DNA from: Duncaniella muricolitica
GTDB taxonomy: Bacteria > Bacteroidota > Bacteroidia > Bacteroidales > Muribaculaceae
Assembly: GCA_025808375.1 (NCBI GenBank)
Contig: CP061009.1
Coordinates: 3,960,464 to 4,024,463, forward strand
Length of the DNA stretch: 64,000 bases
Reading direction: 5' to 3'
Shown: in pieces, positions 1 through 7,275 of the stretch
Position numbering within the stretch: the first letter of the stretch is position 1
Layout: the number at the start of each line of letters is the position of its first letter
Notes under the pieces: model-generated
What the model was told of the DNA's origin: nothing
The model's database searches: none
What the model saw: the letters and a program-made list of their open reading frames with translations, nothing else
Program-made: the position numbers and the translations under genes

Positions 1-1269
1 GTCGGAATATGGCTCCAGGCTCAGATTAGCCGCCATATCCTTGTTGACAAAAGTCGGGGCCAGCGAATTGTTGCGCGTGTTGTCAAATCCTATTGTAGAG
101 ATGCCGAGATAACCGTCGACATTGCCTATATACATCGTCTTGCCATACTGCGGTATGGCCATGAGTCCGTCGGCCGTGACTGTAGGAGTCATGCCGGCGG
201 TCGACATCATGCTGCTTATCATGGACATCAGAGAATTGATTTTGTCCTGAGGCATATGCACCATCACGATGAAATCCCAGTCAGAGACATCGCCGTCCTT
301 CATAAGCTCGGGCGACGAAGGAGCGGCGGCCATAAGCACAGTGCCGTCGATCGACTCCAGATAAGGATTGACCACCGACATGAAAGCGGCAGTCTGAAAT
401 CCGCCGGCCATCATGACCACCTTGCGCAGAGGCTCCCAGTCAAACTCTCTGGTAAGACCGAAGGCCAGGGTCACATTAAAATTCTCGGGCACATAGGCCA
501 GAAGGGCAGGATTGATGTTCTGCATCCCCTTGGGCTTGACAGTGAGGCCGGTCGACTTCATCATCTCCCAATCAATCACAAACGAATTGTCGGCACCCTC
601 CTTGAGTGCCGCCACACTCCACTCCTTGTCCTGCGCGTCAATCCCGGCGTCCGATTTATCCATCGAAGCCAATCCTGATGCCACAGCCACGTTGACCATA
701 TTGTCGCGGCCCAGCACCTCGGCAATGCCGTCGAGCTGAGCCACCGACATCTCACGGGCACGTTTCTTAAGTTCGTCTACCGACTTGACGGCATCCCGCG
801 CACCTGTCACGAACCATACCAGTCCGTCCTTGGCAAGCAGCGACGCCGACCCGAGGCGCGCCGACCTGTAACCGTTTGACGCCTCGTTCCAGTCGAGATA
901 TTCGCTCGTAGCCGTGTCAAACCGTTCAATATCACCGACCGACAAAATGGCATAAGTGATATTTTCCTTATCGGCGGCCACCACGATATTATCAATATCC
1001 GCCACACCCTCGGCCTTCATTCCGGCCAGGGCATCAAGCATCTTCATATTTCCACGCACCACACCCTGCATCGGCACACACACCTCGGCTGTGCCGTCGC
1101 CCTTAAGGGTCACACCCACGGCCGAGCACAGCTTATCGACATTAACCGTCGCCACCAGATTGACGTCAGCCGGGATATTATCAAGAATCTCTGCCCGCTT
1201 GGAGCACGACGAGGCCAGCCCGACAAACACCGCCGTCAGGATAGCAAACATGATGTGTTGCAGTTTCAT
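1..1269 (-). CDS. DUF4836-like lipoprotein, C-terminus beyond window edge
   Basis: The frame is open from an ATG at 1269 to base 1, giving 423 visible codons; the C-terminus lies outside the window. The N-terminus is a lipoprotein signal peptide: a hydrophobic stretch ending in LASSC, with the probable acylated Cys at residue 22. It is followed by an IPADVNLVATVNV segment, which resembles the opening of Bacteroidales DUF4836 lipoproteins. No catalytic motif is visible, and the family has no established function. It is probably attached to the outer membrane facing the periplasm. It is the last of three minus-strand genes here, about 87 bases after the acyltransferase gene, with a heptamer repeat in the gap. 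The family call rests on overall resemblance only. Confidence 0.65.
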   Translation of the reverse strand, partial: MKLQHIMFAILTAVFVGLASSCSKRAEILDNIPADVNLVATVNVDKLCSAVGVTLKGDGTAEVCVPMQGVVRGNMKMLDALAGMKAEGVADIDNIVVAADKENITYAILSVGDIERFDTATSEYLDWNEASNGYRSARLGSASLLAKDGLVWFVTGARDAVKSVDELKKRAREMSVAQLDGIAEVLGRDNMVNVAVASGLASMDKSDAGIDAQDKEWSVAALKEGADNSFVIDWEMMKSTGLTVKPKGMQNINPALLAYVPENFNVTLAFGLTREFDWEPLRKVVMMAGGFQTAAFMSVVNPYLESIDGTVLMAAAPSSPELMKDGDVSDWDFIVMVHMPQDKINSLMSMISSMMSTAGMTPTVTADGLMAIPQYGKTMYIGNVDGYLGISTIGFDNTRNNSLAPTFVNKDMAANLSLEPYSD

Positions 1270-1328
1270 ATGCTTTAATTCAGATTATAATATACAATGT
1301 TTCAGCAATTCCGGCGATAATTACCAAT

Positions 1329-1356
1329 TACTAATTACTAATTGCTAATTACTAAT
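1329..1356. repeat. Heptamer repeat, four TRCTAAT units
   Basis: Four consecutive 7-base units read TACTAAT, TACTAAT, TGCTAAT, TACTAAT, preceded by one imperfect unit (TACCAAT, 1322-1328). The array abuts the end of the acyltransferase gene: that gene's TAA stop (1356-1358) overlaps the last unit. The same 28-base arrangement, in the same unit order, recurs at 63964-63991. Confidence 0.9.
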
Positions 1357-2489
1357 TATCCGAGGTTTTTCCTGAACGCTCTGCGGCGGCGGTGCTGCCT
1401 ACGCTCGAAATACTCCCATTGTGACTGCACGTGTATATTCTCCTCAAGCTCCAGATTGGTCTCGGCAAACTTCACGCCGTCCTTGATAAAGATATTACAC
1501 AGGTCGTAGAAAAACAGCGAATTGACACCCTTTGACTGATATTCGGGCGTCACGGCTATAAGCATCAGGTCTACCACATCATTGTGCCCCTTCATAGCCT
1601 TGAGCAGATGCCACCATCCGAAGGGGAAGAGACGTCCGCCCGACTTGCGCAGAGCCTCCGACATCGAAGGCATGCTTATACCCACACCTACGAGTTTGTC
1701 ATCGCGGTCCACCACGATGCTCACATAATCGAGCTTAAGCAGCCCGAGATACATGTCGATATAATAGGCTATCTGCTTGTCGGTAAGCGGGCTGTAACCG
1801 TAAAGCCCCGCATAGGTCTCGTTGATGAGCTTGAACAGAGCCTCGCCATACTGCTCCTTGACCTTCTTGGCCGACTTGAACTTGATGATGCGCAGATCAT
1901 ACTTCTTGAGCACAATCTCCGCGATGCGGGTCATCTTCTCAGGCAGCTTGTCGGGTATCGTGATGCGAAACTCTATCCAGTCGGTATCCTTTCTGTAACC
2001 CATACGCTCCATGTGTGACGGATAGTAGGGATAATTATATATCGTGGCCATGGTGCCCATCTCGTTGAAACCCTCGACAAGCATGCCTTCGTGGTCCATG
2101 TCGGTAAAGCCCATCGGCCCGATAATCTCGGTCATGCCGCGCTCGCGAGCCCACGACTCGACAGCCCCGAACAAGGCGTCACACACCTCCTTGTCATCGG
2201 TAAAGTCGACAAAACCGAATCTCGCCTCCTTGCGCCCCGACTTCTCGTTGAGCATACGGTTGATGATACCTGTGATGCGTCCCACAGGCTTGCCGTTGCG
2301 ATAGGCCATAAACGACTGGGCCTCGCATATCTCAAACGCCGGATTTTTCTCAGGCAGCAGCGTGTTGACATCGTCAAACACAAGCGGCGGCACATAGCAC
2401 GGATTTCCCTTATAGAGATCTATGCCGAATTGCACATATTTTTCAAGTTCCCTTTTAGTAGCCTCGATGGCACGTATGGTAACAGACAT
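1356..2489 (-). CDS. GNAT-fold acyltransferase-like protein
   Basis: A 377-residue protein from the ATG at 2489 (MSVTIRAIEATKRELEKYV). The frame is open further upstream, but that extension is low-complexity and unlike the family. It resembles a conserved Bacteroidetes protein of about 380 residues with two GNAT-like halves. Landmarks are the NPCYVPPLVFDD segment near residue 37, a GKPVGRITGIINR strand-turn near residue 75, IIGPMGFTDMDHEGMLVEGF in the middle, and a second half with LVGVGISMPS followed by VTPEYQSKGVNSLFF, like an acetyl-CoA-binding region. The substrate is unknown. It lies 94 bases downstream of the pseudokinase gene on the same strand, so the two are probably co-transcribed. 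Confidence 0.7.
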   Translation of the reverse strand: MSVTIRAIEATKRELEKYVQFGIDLYKGNPCYVPPLVFDDVNTLLPEKNPAFEICEAQSFMAYRNGKPVGRITGIINRMLNEKSGRKEARFGFVDFTDDKEVCDALFGAVESWARERGMTEIIGPMGFTDMDHEGMLVEGFNEMGTMATIYNYPYYPSHMERMGYRKDTDWIEFRITIPDKLPEKMTRIAEIVLKKYDLRIIKFKSAKKVKEQYGEALFKLINETYAGLYGYSPLTDKQIAYYIDMYLGLLKLDYVSIVVDRDDKLVGVGISMPSMSEALRKSGGRLFPFGWWHLLKAMKGHNDVVDLMLIAVTPEYQSKGVNSLFFYDLCNIFIKDGVKFAETNLELEENIHVQSQWEYFERRQHRRRRAFRKNLG

Positions 2490-2583
2490 TACGTTCAGTT
2501 GATAGTTGTAAAAATAGTCGATTAATGCACCTCCGGACCATAGTCCGGCAAATCTTGTCACGGCGGCCTCACGGCCGGTCACA

Positions 2584-3366
2584 TCACTGCGGCCCGTTGT
2601 GGGTGAGCCACAGCAGCAATCCAATCACGGCCACAAGGAAGACGATGATGCATACATATATCCTGTTGCTCCCGCTGTCGGCCAGATCGAGACGCAGCTC
2701 GTTGAGCGTGCGATAACGCTTGGTCACATCCTTGGCCACACACTTGGCAGCCACCTTGCGGAGCTTGGGATGAGGTGACTCCACGGCGTCAAGAGCCCTG
2801 TTGAGCAACACTCCGTAATTGTATATATCGTCATTGGTATCCTCGTGCGTCAGAAACTTCTTCTGGTCAAAGCCGACGTCAATGAGTTTCAGATTGCCTA
2901 TATTCTCCGTAAATATCACCCTCGAAGCCTCAAGCGGATGATGAGCCAGATGCTTGGTCTGCACATAGTCGAGCGCGTCGAGCAGTTGGTGATGAAGCTT
3001 ATAGATATGCTCGTCGGTCACCTTATGCTCGCGTATCAACTTCTCAAGCGAGTCGCCATACACGTCATCGGTGATAATACACATCCCGAGCCCGGGCACC
3101 TCCTCAAAATCATTTATCATGATTATATGGGGATGAGCCAGATTATATCTGACCTCAAACTCCTTCTCGATCATCTTCTCATACTCCTCCTGCCCCTTCA
3201 GCTCAGGGCGCAGAGTCTTAAGCATAAGCCATTTGCCATGCTTCTTAGCGGTATAGACATGATAAAACTCCTCGTCCCACTCGGGCAGGTGCTCAATCTC
3301 CGTCCACTTCGGCGACTGACCGGGAGTCTGCTTCATATCGGAGTCGTTGGTCTGATTGTTTTCCAT
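2584..3366 (-). CDS. Membrane-anchored protein kinase-like protein, probable pseudokinase
   Basis: A 260-residue protein with a protein-kinase-like fold and a C-terminal membrane helix (YVCIIVFLVAVIGLLLWL) followed by only six residues, so the kinase domain faces the cytoplasm. The ATP-anchoring Lys may be in LMLKTLRPEL. The position of the catalytic HRD loop reads LAHHPLEASRVIF, which lacks the catalytic Asp. The DFG position reads IDVGFD, keeping the Asp. There is no clear glycine-rich loop. This argues for a pseudokinase or a very divergent kinase. The start at 3366 (MENNQTND) is preferred over 3378 because the predicted promoter at 3390-3421 would place the transcript start near 3384. A ligand-binding or scaffold role is inference. 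Confidence 0.65.
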   Translation of the reverse strand: MENNQTNDSDMKQTPGQSPKWTEIEHLPEWDEEFYHVYTAKKHGKWLMLKTLRPELKGQEEYEKMIEKEFEVRYNLAHPHIIMINDFEEVPGLGMCIITDDVYGDSLEKLIREHKVTDEHIYKLHHQLLDALDYVQTKHLAHHPLEASRVIFTENIGNLKLIDVGFDQKKFLTHEDTNDDIYNYGVLLNRALDAVESPHPKLRKVAAKCVAKDVTKRYRTLNELRLDLADSGSNRIYVCIIVFLVAVIGLLLWLTHNGPQ

Positions 3367-3389
3367 TGTGACATGCATGCATTATTTCG

Positions 3390-3421
3390 CAAAAATAACT
3401 AAAATCTCCGAATTACCCAAA
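3390..3421 (-). promoter_or_regulatory. Bacteroidetes-type promoter of the pseudokinase gene
   Basis: On the minus strand, TTTG (3418-3421), a 20-base spacer and TATTTTTG (3390-3397) match the Bacteroidetes consensus TTTG-N19-21-TAnnTTTG exactly. The transcript would start near 3384, leaving a leader of about 18 bases before the ATG at 3366. Confidence 0.75.
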
Positions 3422-3691
3422 CCAAGCATTCCATTGAATTTATTTGTAGTTTATTTCGCTAATTTTTTAAAATTTAAAATCCATATAATGATAAGCATAC
3501 AAATACATCACATTGCAACAACACTAAATTTATTATAGTATAGAACCTATATTAACCCATATCTAAGCAAAAAACGAGCAATCACAACACAATCATCGCC
3601 TATTAACTCAATTTAACATATATTCTTTAGGAAATGTTTCTTTATTTGTAAAAATTTACTTAAATTGCAATCGAACCAATTAAAACACATT
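3422..3691. other. AT-rich intergenic stretch at island border
   Basis: Very AT-rich sequence between the minus-strand pseudokinase gene and the plus-strand small zinc-ribbon gene. It marks the start of the AT-rich island. No gene, clear promoter or repeat was recognised in it. Confidence 0.6.
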
Positions 3692-3967
3692 ATGAAAAAA
3701 CTTTTTTGTGCATTATCGATTGTTATTTTTTTTAGTTGTGTATATAAAGTAGCCCACGCAACTATGTCGACAACCAAAGACTTATCTAAAGAGCAAATTG
3801 AAAATGTCAATGCTCTCATGTTCGAATCAGAATATTCATGTGATGGTAGTTCTGACGATCCTTGCATTTATATATGTAAACAATGTGGAGCAATAGTTGG
3901 AAACCCATATTCTACGGGGTGGATGAACCCCAATAATAGGCCAAAATGTTCACAATGCGGAAAATAA
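3692..3967 (+). CDS. Small exported NVEALA-like protein with zinc-ribbon cysteines
   Basis: A 91-residue protein from the ATG at 3692 (MKKLFCALSIVIFFSCVYKV), with an N-terminal hydrophobic export segment. Residues near 40 read EQIENVNALMFES, close to the NVEALA signature of small secreted Bacteroidales proteins (PF14055). The C-terminus carries six cysteines, including two CxxCG knuckles (CKQCG and CSQCG) about 22 residues apart, as in a zinc ribbon. Its end overlaps the start of the propeller gene (3955), so the two are co-expressed. NVEALA proteins often sit beside propeller and thioredoxin-like genes, and that holds here. Function is unknown. Both the family assignment and metal binding are inferred. 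Confidence 0.6.
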   Translation: MKKLFCALSIVIFFSCVYKVAHATMSTTKDLSKEQIENVNALMFESEYSCDGSSDDPCIYICKQCGAIVGNPYSTGWMNPNNRPKCSQCGK

Positions 3968-4966
3968 TAGCACTGATATCTTTTGCATTTATATTATGCA
4001 GCATCTGTTACGTAGGATGCTCCAGATTTCAAACGCATTGTAATTCTATTATTTTTCAACAATATGACACTATAGCATGGTCTCCTTATTTGAACAAGCC
4101 CCATTTAACATCTATACATGATTTTTTTGTTCAAGATTCCATTATATATTCTTGGACTTGTCAATCATTACTGGCTTCGCACGTACAGTGCTATTGACGG
4201 ACGTTTTTTAGATAAATATATTAGTTATGGAAACAATTATGACGAAATTGAAAACGGTTTCTTTATGTATTTCAGAAAAGATATCAAAACAATTAATATC
4301 TTTGATATCAACACAATGCGATTAAAAGAATATGATTCTAATTTCTCATATGTAAATTATAGCTGTTTATCGGAAAAAATCAACTGCATTTCTCCCATCA
4401 CTGATAACAAGTATCTAATACTTGTTCCTAAGATGATAAATGGGGCTTTTCAAAATTCATATATTCATAAAATTATAAACGGCTCAACAGGTGAAATTTT
4501 GTCAACCTATTGTCCTAAAAACATTTCTAATGAGATAAAAAACTTACTGATCAAGAAATTAACAGTTTCGCCAAATGGGCGAAACTATGCTCTGATATAT
4601 CAACATTATGGAGAATTGTCATTATATGATATATCCAATGATTCTATAAATTTAACGCACTCTCATAAGTACATACAAACTAAGCTAGAAACTGAGAATG
4701 GATGTCCTATTATTAAGTCAAATAGCCCATACGGTTTTCGCCATGTCACATGTTCTAATGATTTTGTATACGCTATATTTTCTGATGAAAACAATACATC
4801 CAAGACAAATAAGATTGGTATCTGGAATTGGAATGGAGTCCCTATAAAATTGATTGTTACTGATAAAAACATATTAAAAATTGCAATATCTTCAGAGATG
4901 AAACGTATAATCGCCATAATTGGTGATACTTCTAATGGTTATACTTTATCACATATTGATTTGTAG
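3955..4966 (+). pseudogene. TolB-like six-bladed beta-propeller lipoprotein, frameshifted
   Basis: Two overlapping frames make one protein. The first (3955-4197) begins with a lipoprotein signal (MRKIIALISF to lipobox YVGC) and continues to HDFFVQDSIIYSW before a premature stop. The second, open to a TAG at 4966, resumes with YSAIDGRFLDKYISYG, a strand pattern seen in TolB-like propeller lipoproteins of Bacteroidales. Continuity is restored by one frame change near 4176-4192, equivalent to one extra base. A run of seven T lies just upstream (4122-4128), but the conserved reading continues past it, so it is probably not the site. The start overlaps the zinc-ribbon gene. It could be a real inactivation or a sequencing indel. 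Confidence 0.6.
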
Positions 4967-5160
4967 ACTTACTAGCTCAAAATTATACCTACATAATTTA
5001 TTATGAGATTTAAGCATAAAATATCAAATATAATTACATTACATATATTCATTGCTTTTATTGCAATGAATATATGTAGCGTTGGATGTATTCCCCAAAA
5101 CGAAAAAGACGATTATATATCTATTATCAATCAATTTGTGGGTAATAAGATAATTATACC

Positions 5161-6471
5161 CACTACTGTCCACTAAAAGTAGACAGGGTTAAAAATTAAA
5201 TAAATTCGGTTCACTTGAACCATAGAGGACATTGACATTTTTGAAATTCGATTTGTCGAAGAGGTCTCCCAGATGAGTCTTGTCAGTCAGCGAGATTCCA
5301 AGAATCTGAAGTACTTCATAGATGCTCCGTTCCAGTTTCATATCGTGCTGTACGATTGCAACAAGGCAATAAGTAATTATAGCACAATAGATTTGGATGC
5401 GTACTGCATTCTCTGATGTTCCCCAGAACTTCTTGATACGCAGATGCTGCTTGATCCATTTGAAGAACAGTTCCACGCTCCATCGGTTGCGGTATAGCTC
5501 GGCGATTGTCTCGGCGGAAGCAGTCAGATTGTTGGTCAGGAATATGTATCTGGTACCGTCCTCGGGATTGATGCAGATTACTTTACGGAGTTTTTCCGGA
5601 TAATCCTTTGAGCTTTTATAAACCGTGAAGTAGCCGATTGCGTCTGAGACAACGTTCTCGGAAGCCTCCGTTTCCATGTCTCAGGCTTGAACCGGACATT
5701 GGTTTTCGCCCTGACGACAAAGAACGCACCGATACGGTTTATCGTGTAAAGATTGCCGAAATCGTTGTAGCCACGGTCGAAGATATAGTGCGCGCCCTTC
5801 TCATACGGAATCTCCGGCATAGCCTTTGAATCATGGACTTTTGCTTCGGTAATATGCACGAATGCAGGAACTTGAGCCTCTACATCGTAGAGCGTGTGCA
5901 TCTTGATTCCGCCCTTGTGCTTGCGAAACTTAGCCCACTCAAACACCGATAGACAGAGGTCTATGGTTGTGGAGTCAAAGGCATATACATGACCGTCAAG
6001 TTCGAAGATTTTTCTCTATTCTCCTACTGCGGGCCTCCGCAATCATAAAGAAGGCAAACTCTTCGAAAATGCGGTAATCGCGCTGCTCGTTTGCTTTGCT
6101 AAGGTTGCTACGCGTTACCGATTTGCCGATTCCGAGATGGTAGAGTTTTTCTTGCATGGGCCTCCATAGCAACGATGATATCGCGCAGACTCTCACGGTT
6201 TGACAGCTGTCCAAACATCAGTGTAAGTAGTTGATTCCAACAAGTATAACTTTTTACATACTTGTCACCATCATACTTCCTTACAATGCGTAAGAACTTA
6301 AAATTATCAAGGAACTCGACTAATTGGGCGAAAACGTATTTGTCCTTATTCATAACAGTCTGATTCAGACTGCAAAAGTAATTTCAAATCGTTGCGCGAC
6401 AAAATCAGCCATAACAAATTGAATTTCATTAATTTCAAAGTACTCTTGTGATTTTTTAGTGGACACTAATG
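5161..6471 (-). mobile_element. IS4-family insertion sequence with 9-bp target duplication
   Basis: A 1311-base element. Its ends form an 18-base inverted repeat with two mismatches: CACTACTGTCCACTAAAA on the left and the complement of CATTAGTGTCCACTAAAA on the right. It is flanked by the direct repeat AATTATACC at 5152-5160 and 6472-6480. It interrupts the thioredoxin-like/DUF1573 gene. Its single transposase is on the minus strand and is broken by frameshifts, so this copy is probably not autonomous. Confidence 0.9.
5189..6353 (-). pseudogene. IS4-type transposase, broken by three frameshifts
   Basis: The fragments together resemble the intact transposase at 10295-11473. The N-terminal piece (MNKDKYVFAQLVEFLDNF) looks like a DUF4372 domain. 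The middle includes VYAFDSTTID, with the first catalytic Asp, and YIFDRGYNDF. The C-terminal piece has the IS4-family Y-R-E-K signature in ELYRNRWSVELFFKWIKQ. Frame changes fall near 6157 (one extra base after GAGGCCCAT), near 6010 (a five-A run) and near 5670-5690. Each is consistent with a one-base indel. Either the gene has decayed or the assembly carries indel errors here. Confidence 0.85.
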
Positions 6472-7275
6472 AATTATACCATCAAAATATGTGTATAATA
6501 TACAAGAAACAACTTTTGATTATGACATGACTGAATCTGACTATAAGGTCATAACATTCATTGACGAGTCTGACTGTACAACATGTAAATTAAAACTCCA
6601 AGAATGGGATGACATCATAAACAATTGGAAATCATCAATTGATACATCTATAAGTTTTTTGATGATATTAAATACTTCTAATAATGTATCCTTATTACCA
6701 TATATCATTGCCAACAACTTTTGTCACCCCATCGTATTTGATAAAAACGCAATGTTTAAAAAAATAAATAATATACCAAACAATTCTAAATGTCATACAT
6801 TTCTACTTGATGACAATAATATAATACTCGCCATTGGTGACCCGGTGTTAAATCCACAAATAAGAAAACTATTTAACCAAATCATAAATAAGGACTTTGA
6901 ATCCTCCCCCAATTTTAATCAAGAGGCTGCAGATAACAGCATATTTCTATGTTCTATGCATTCAATTCCATTAGGAATTCTAACAATTAACAATCCCAAA
7001 TCATTCTCATTTGAATTAAAAAACAGAACAAACAATACAATAAGCATAGAAGAAATAATAACTTCATGTAATTGTATTAAAGCATCCGTTTCTACCAATA
7101 ATATATATCCTCATAATACTTCCACTCTAAATATAACTTTACAGCCAACCATAAAAACCAATACCATCTCGCAATATATTGACATATTCTATAAAGGTTA
7201 CTCAATTCCCGAACGTTTTTATTTAAACGGATATATGCGCTGACATTTTTATTCTAATCCCTTGATTCATATTTT

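Larger units (their letters stand above)
5003..7243 (+). pseudogene. Thioredoxin-like/DUF1573 lipoprotein gene split by an insertion sequence
   Basis: The 5' part (5003-5160) encodes a signal peptide ending in lipobox SVGC and runs into the element, where it meets a stop at 5174-5176. The 3' part resumes at 6481 and reads to 7243. Removing 5161-6471 plus one copy of the 9-base duplication gives one continuous frame (GNKIIIP joined to SKYVYN). The product would be a periplasm-facing lipoprotein. It has a thioredoxin-like region with CxxC (DCTTC) near residue 85, and a C-terminal DUF1573-like beta domain with the SCNC motif. The 3' part remains open from GTG 6491 for 250 codons. It lies between the propeller gene and the outer-membrane barrel gene on the same strand. 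Confidence 0.75.

Noticed and set aside
3613..3867. Minus-strand frame of 84 codons overlapping the zinc-ribbon gene
   Set aside because: No signal or motif, whereas the opposite strand has a signal peptide and a conserved cysteine pattern.
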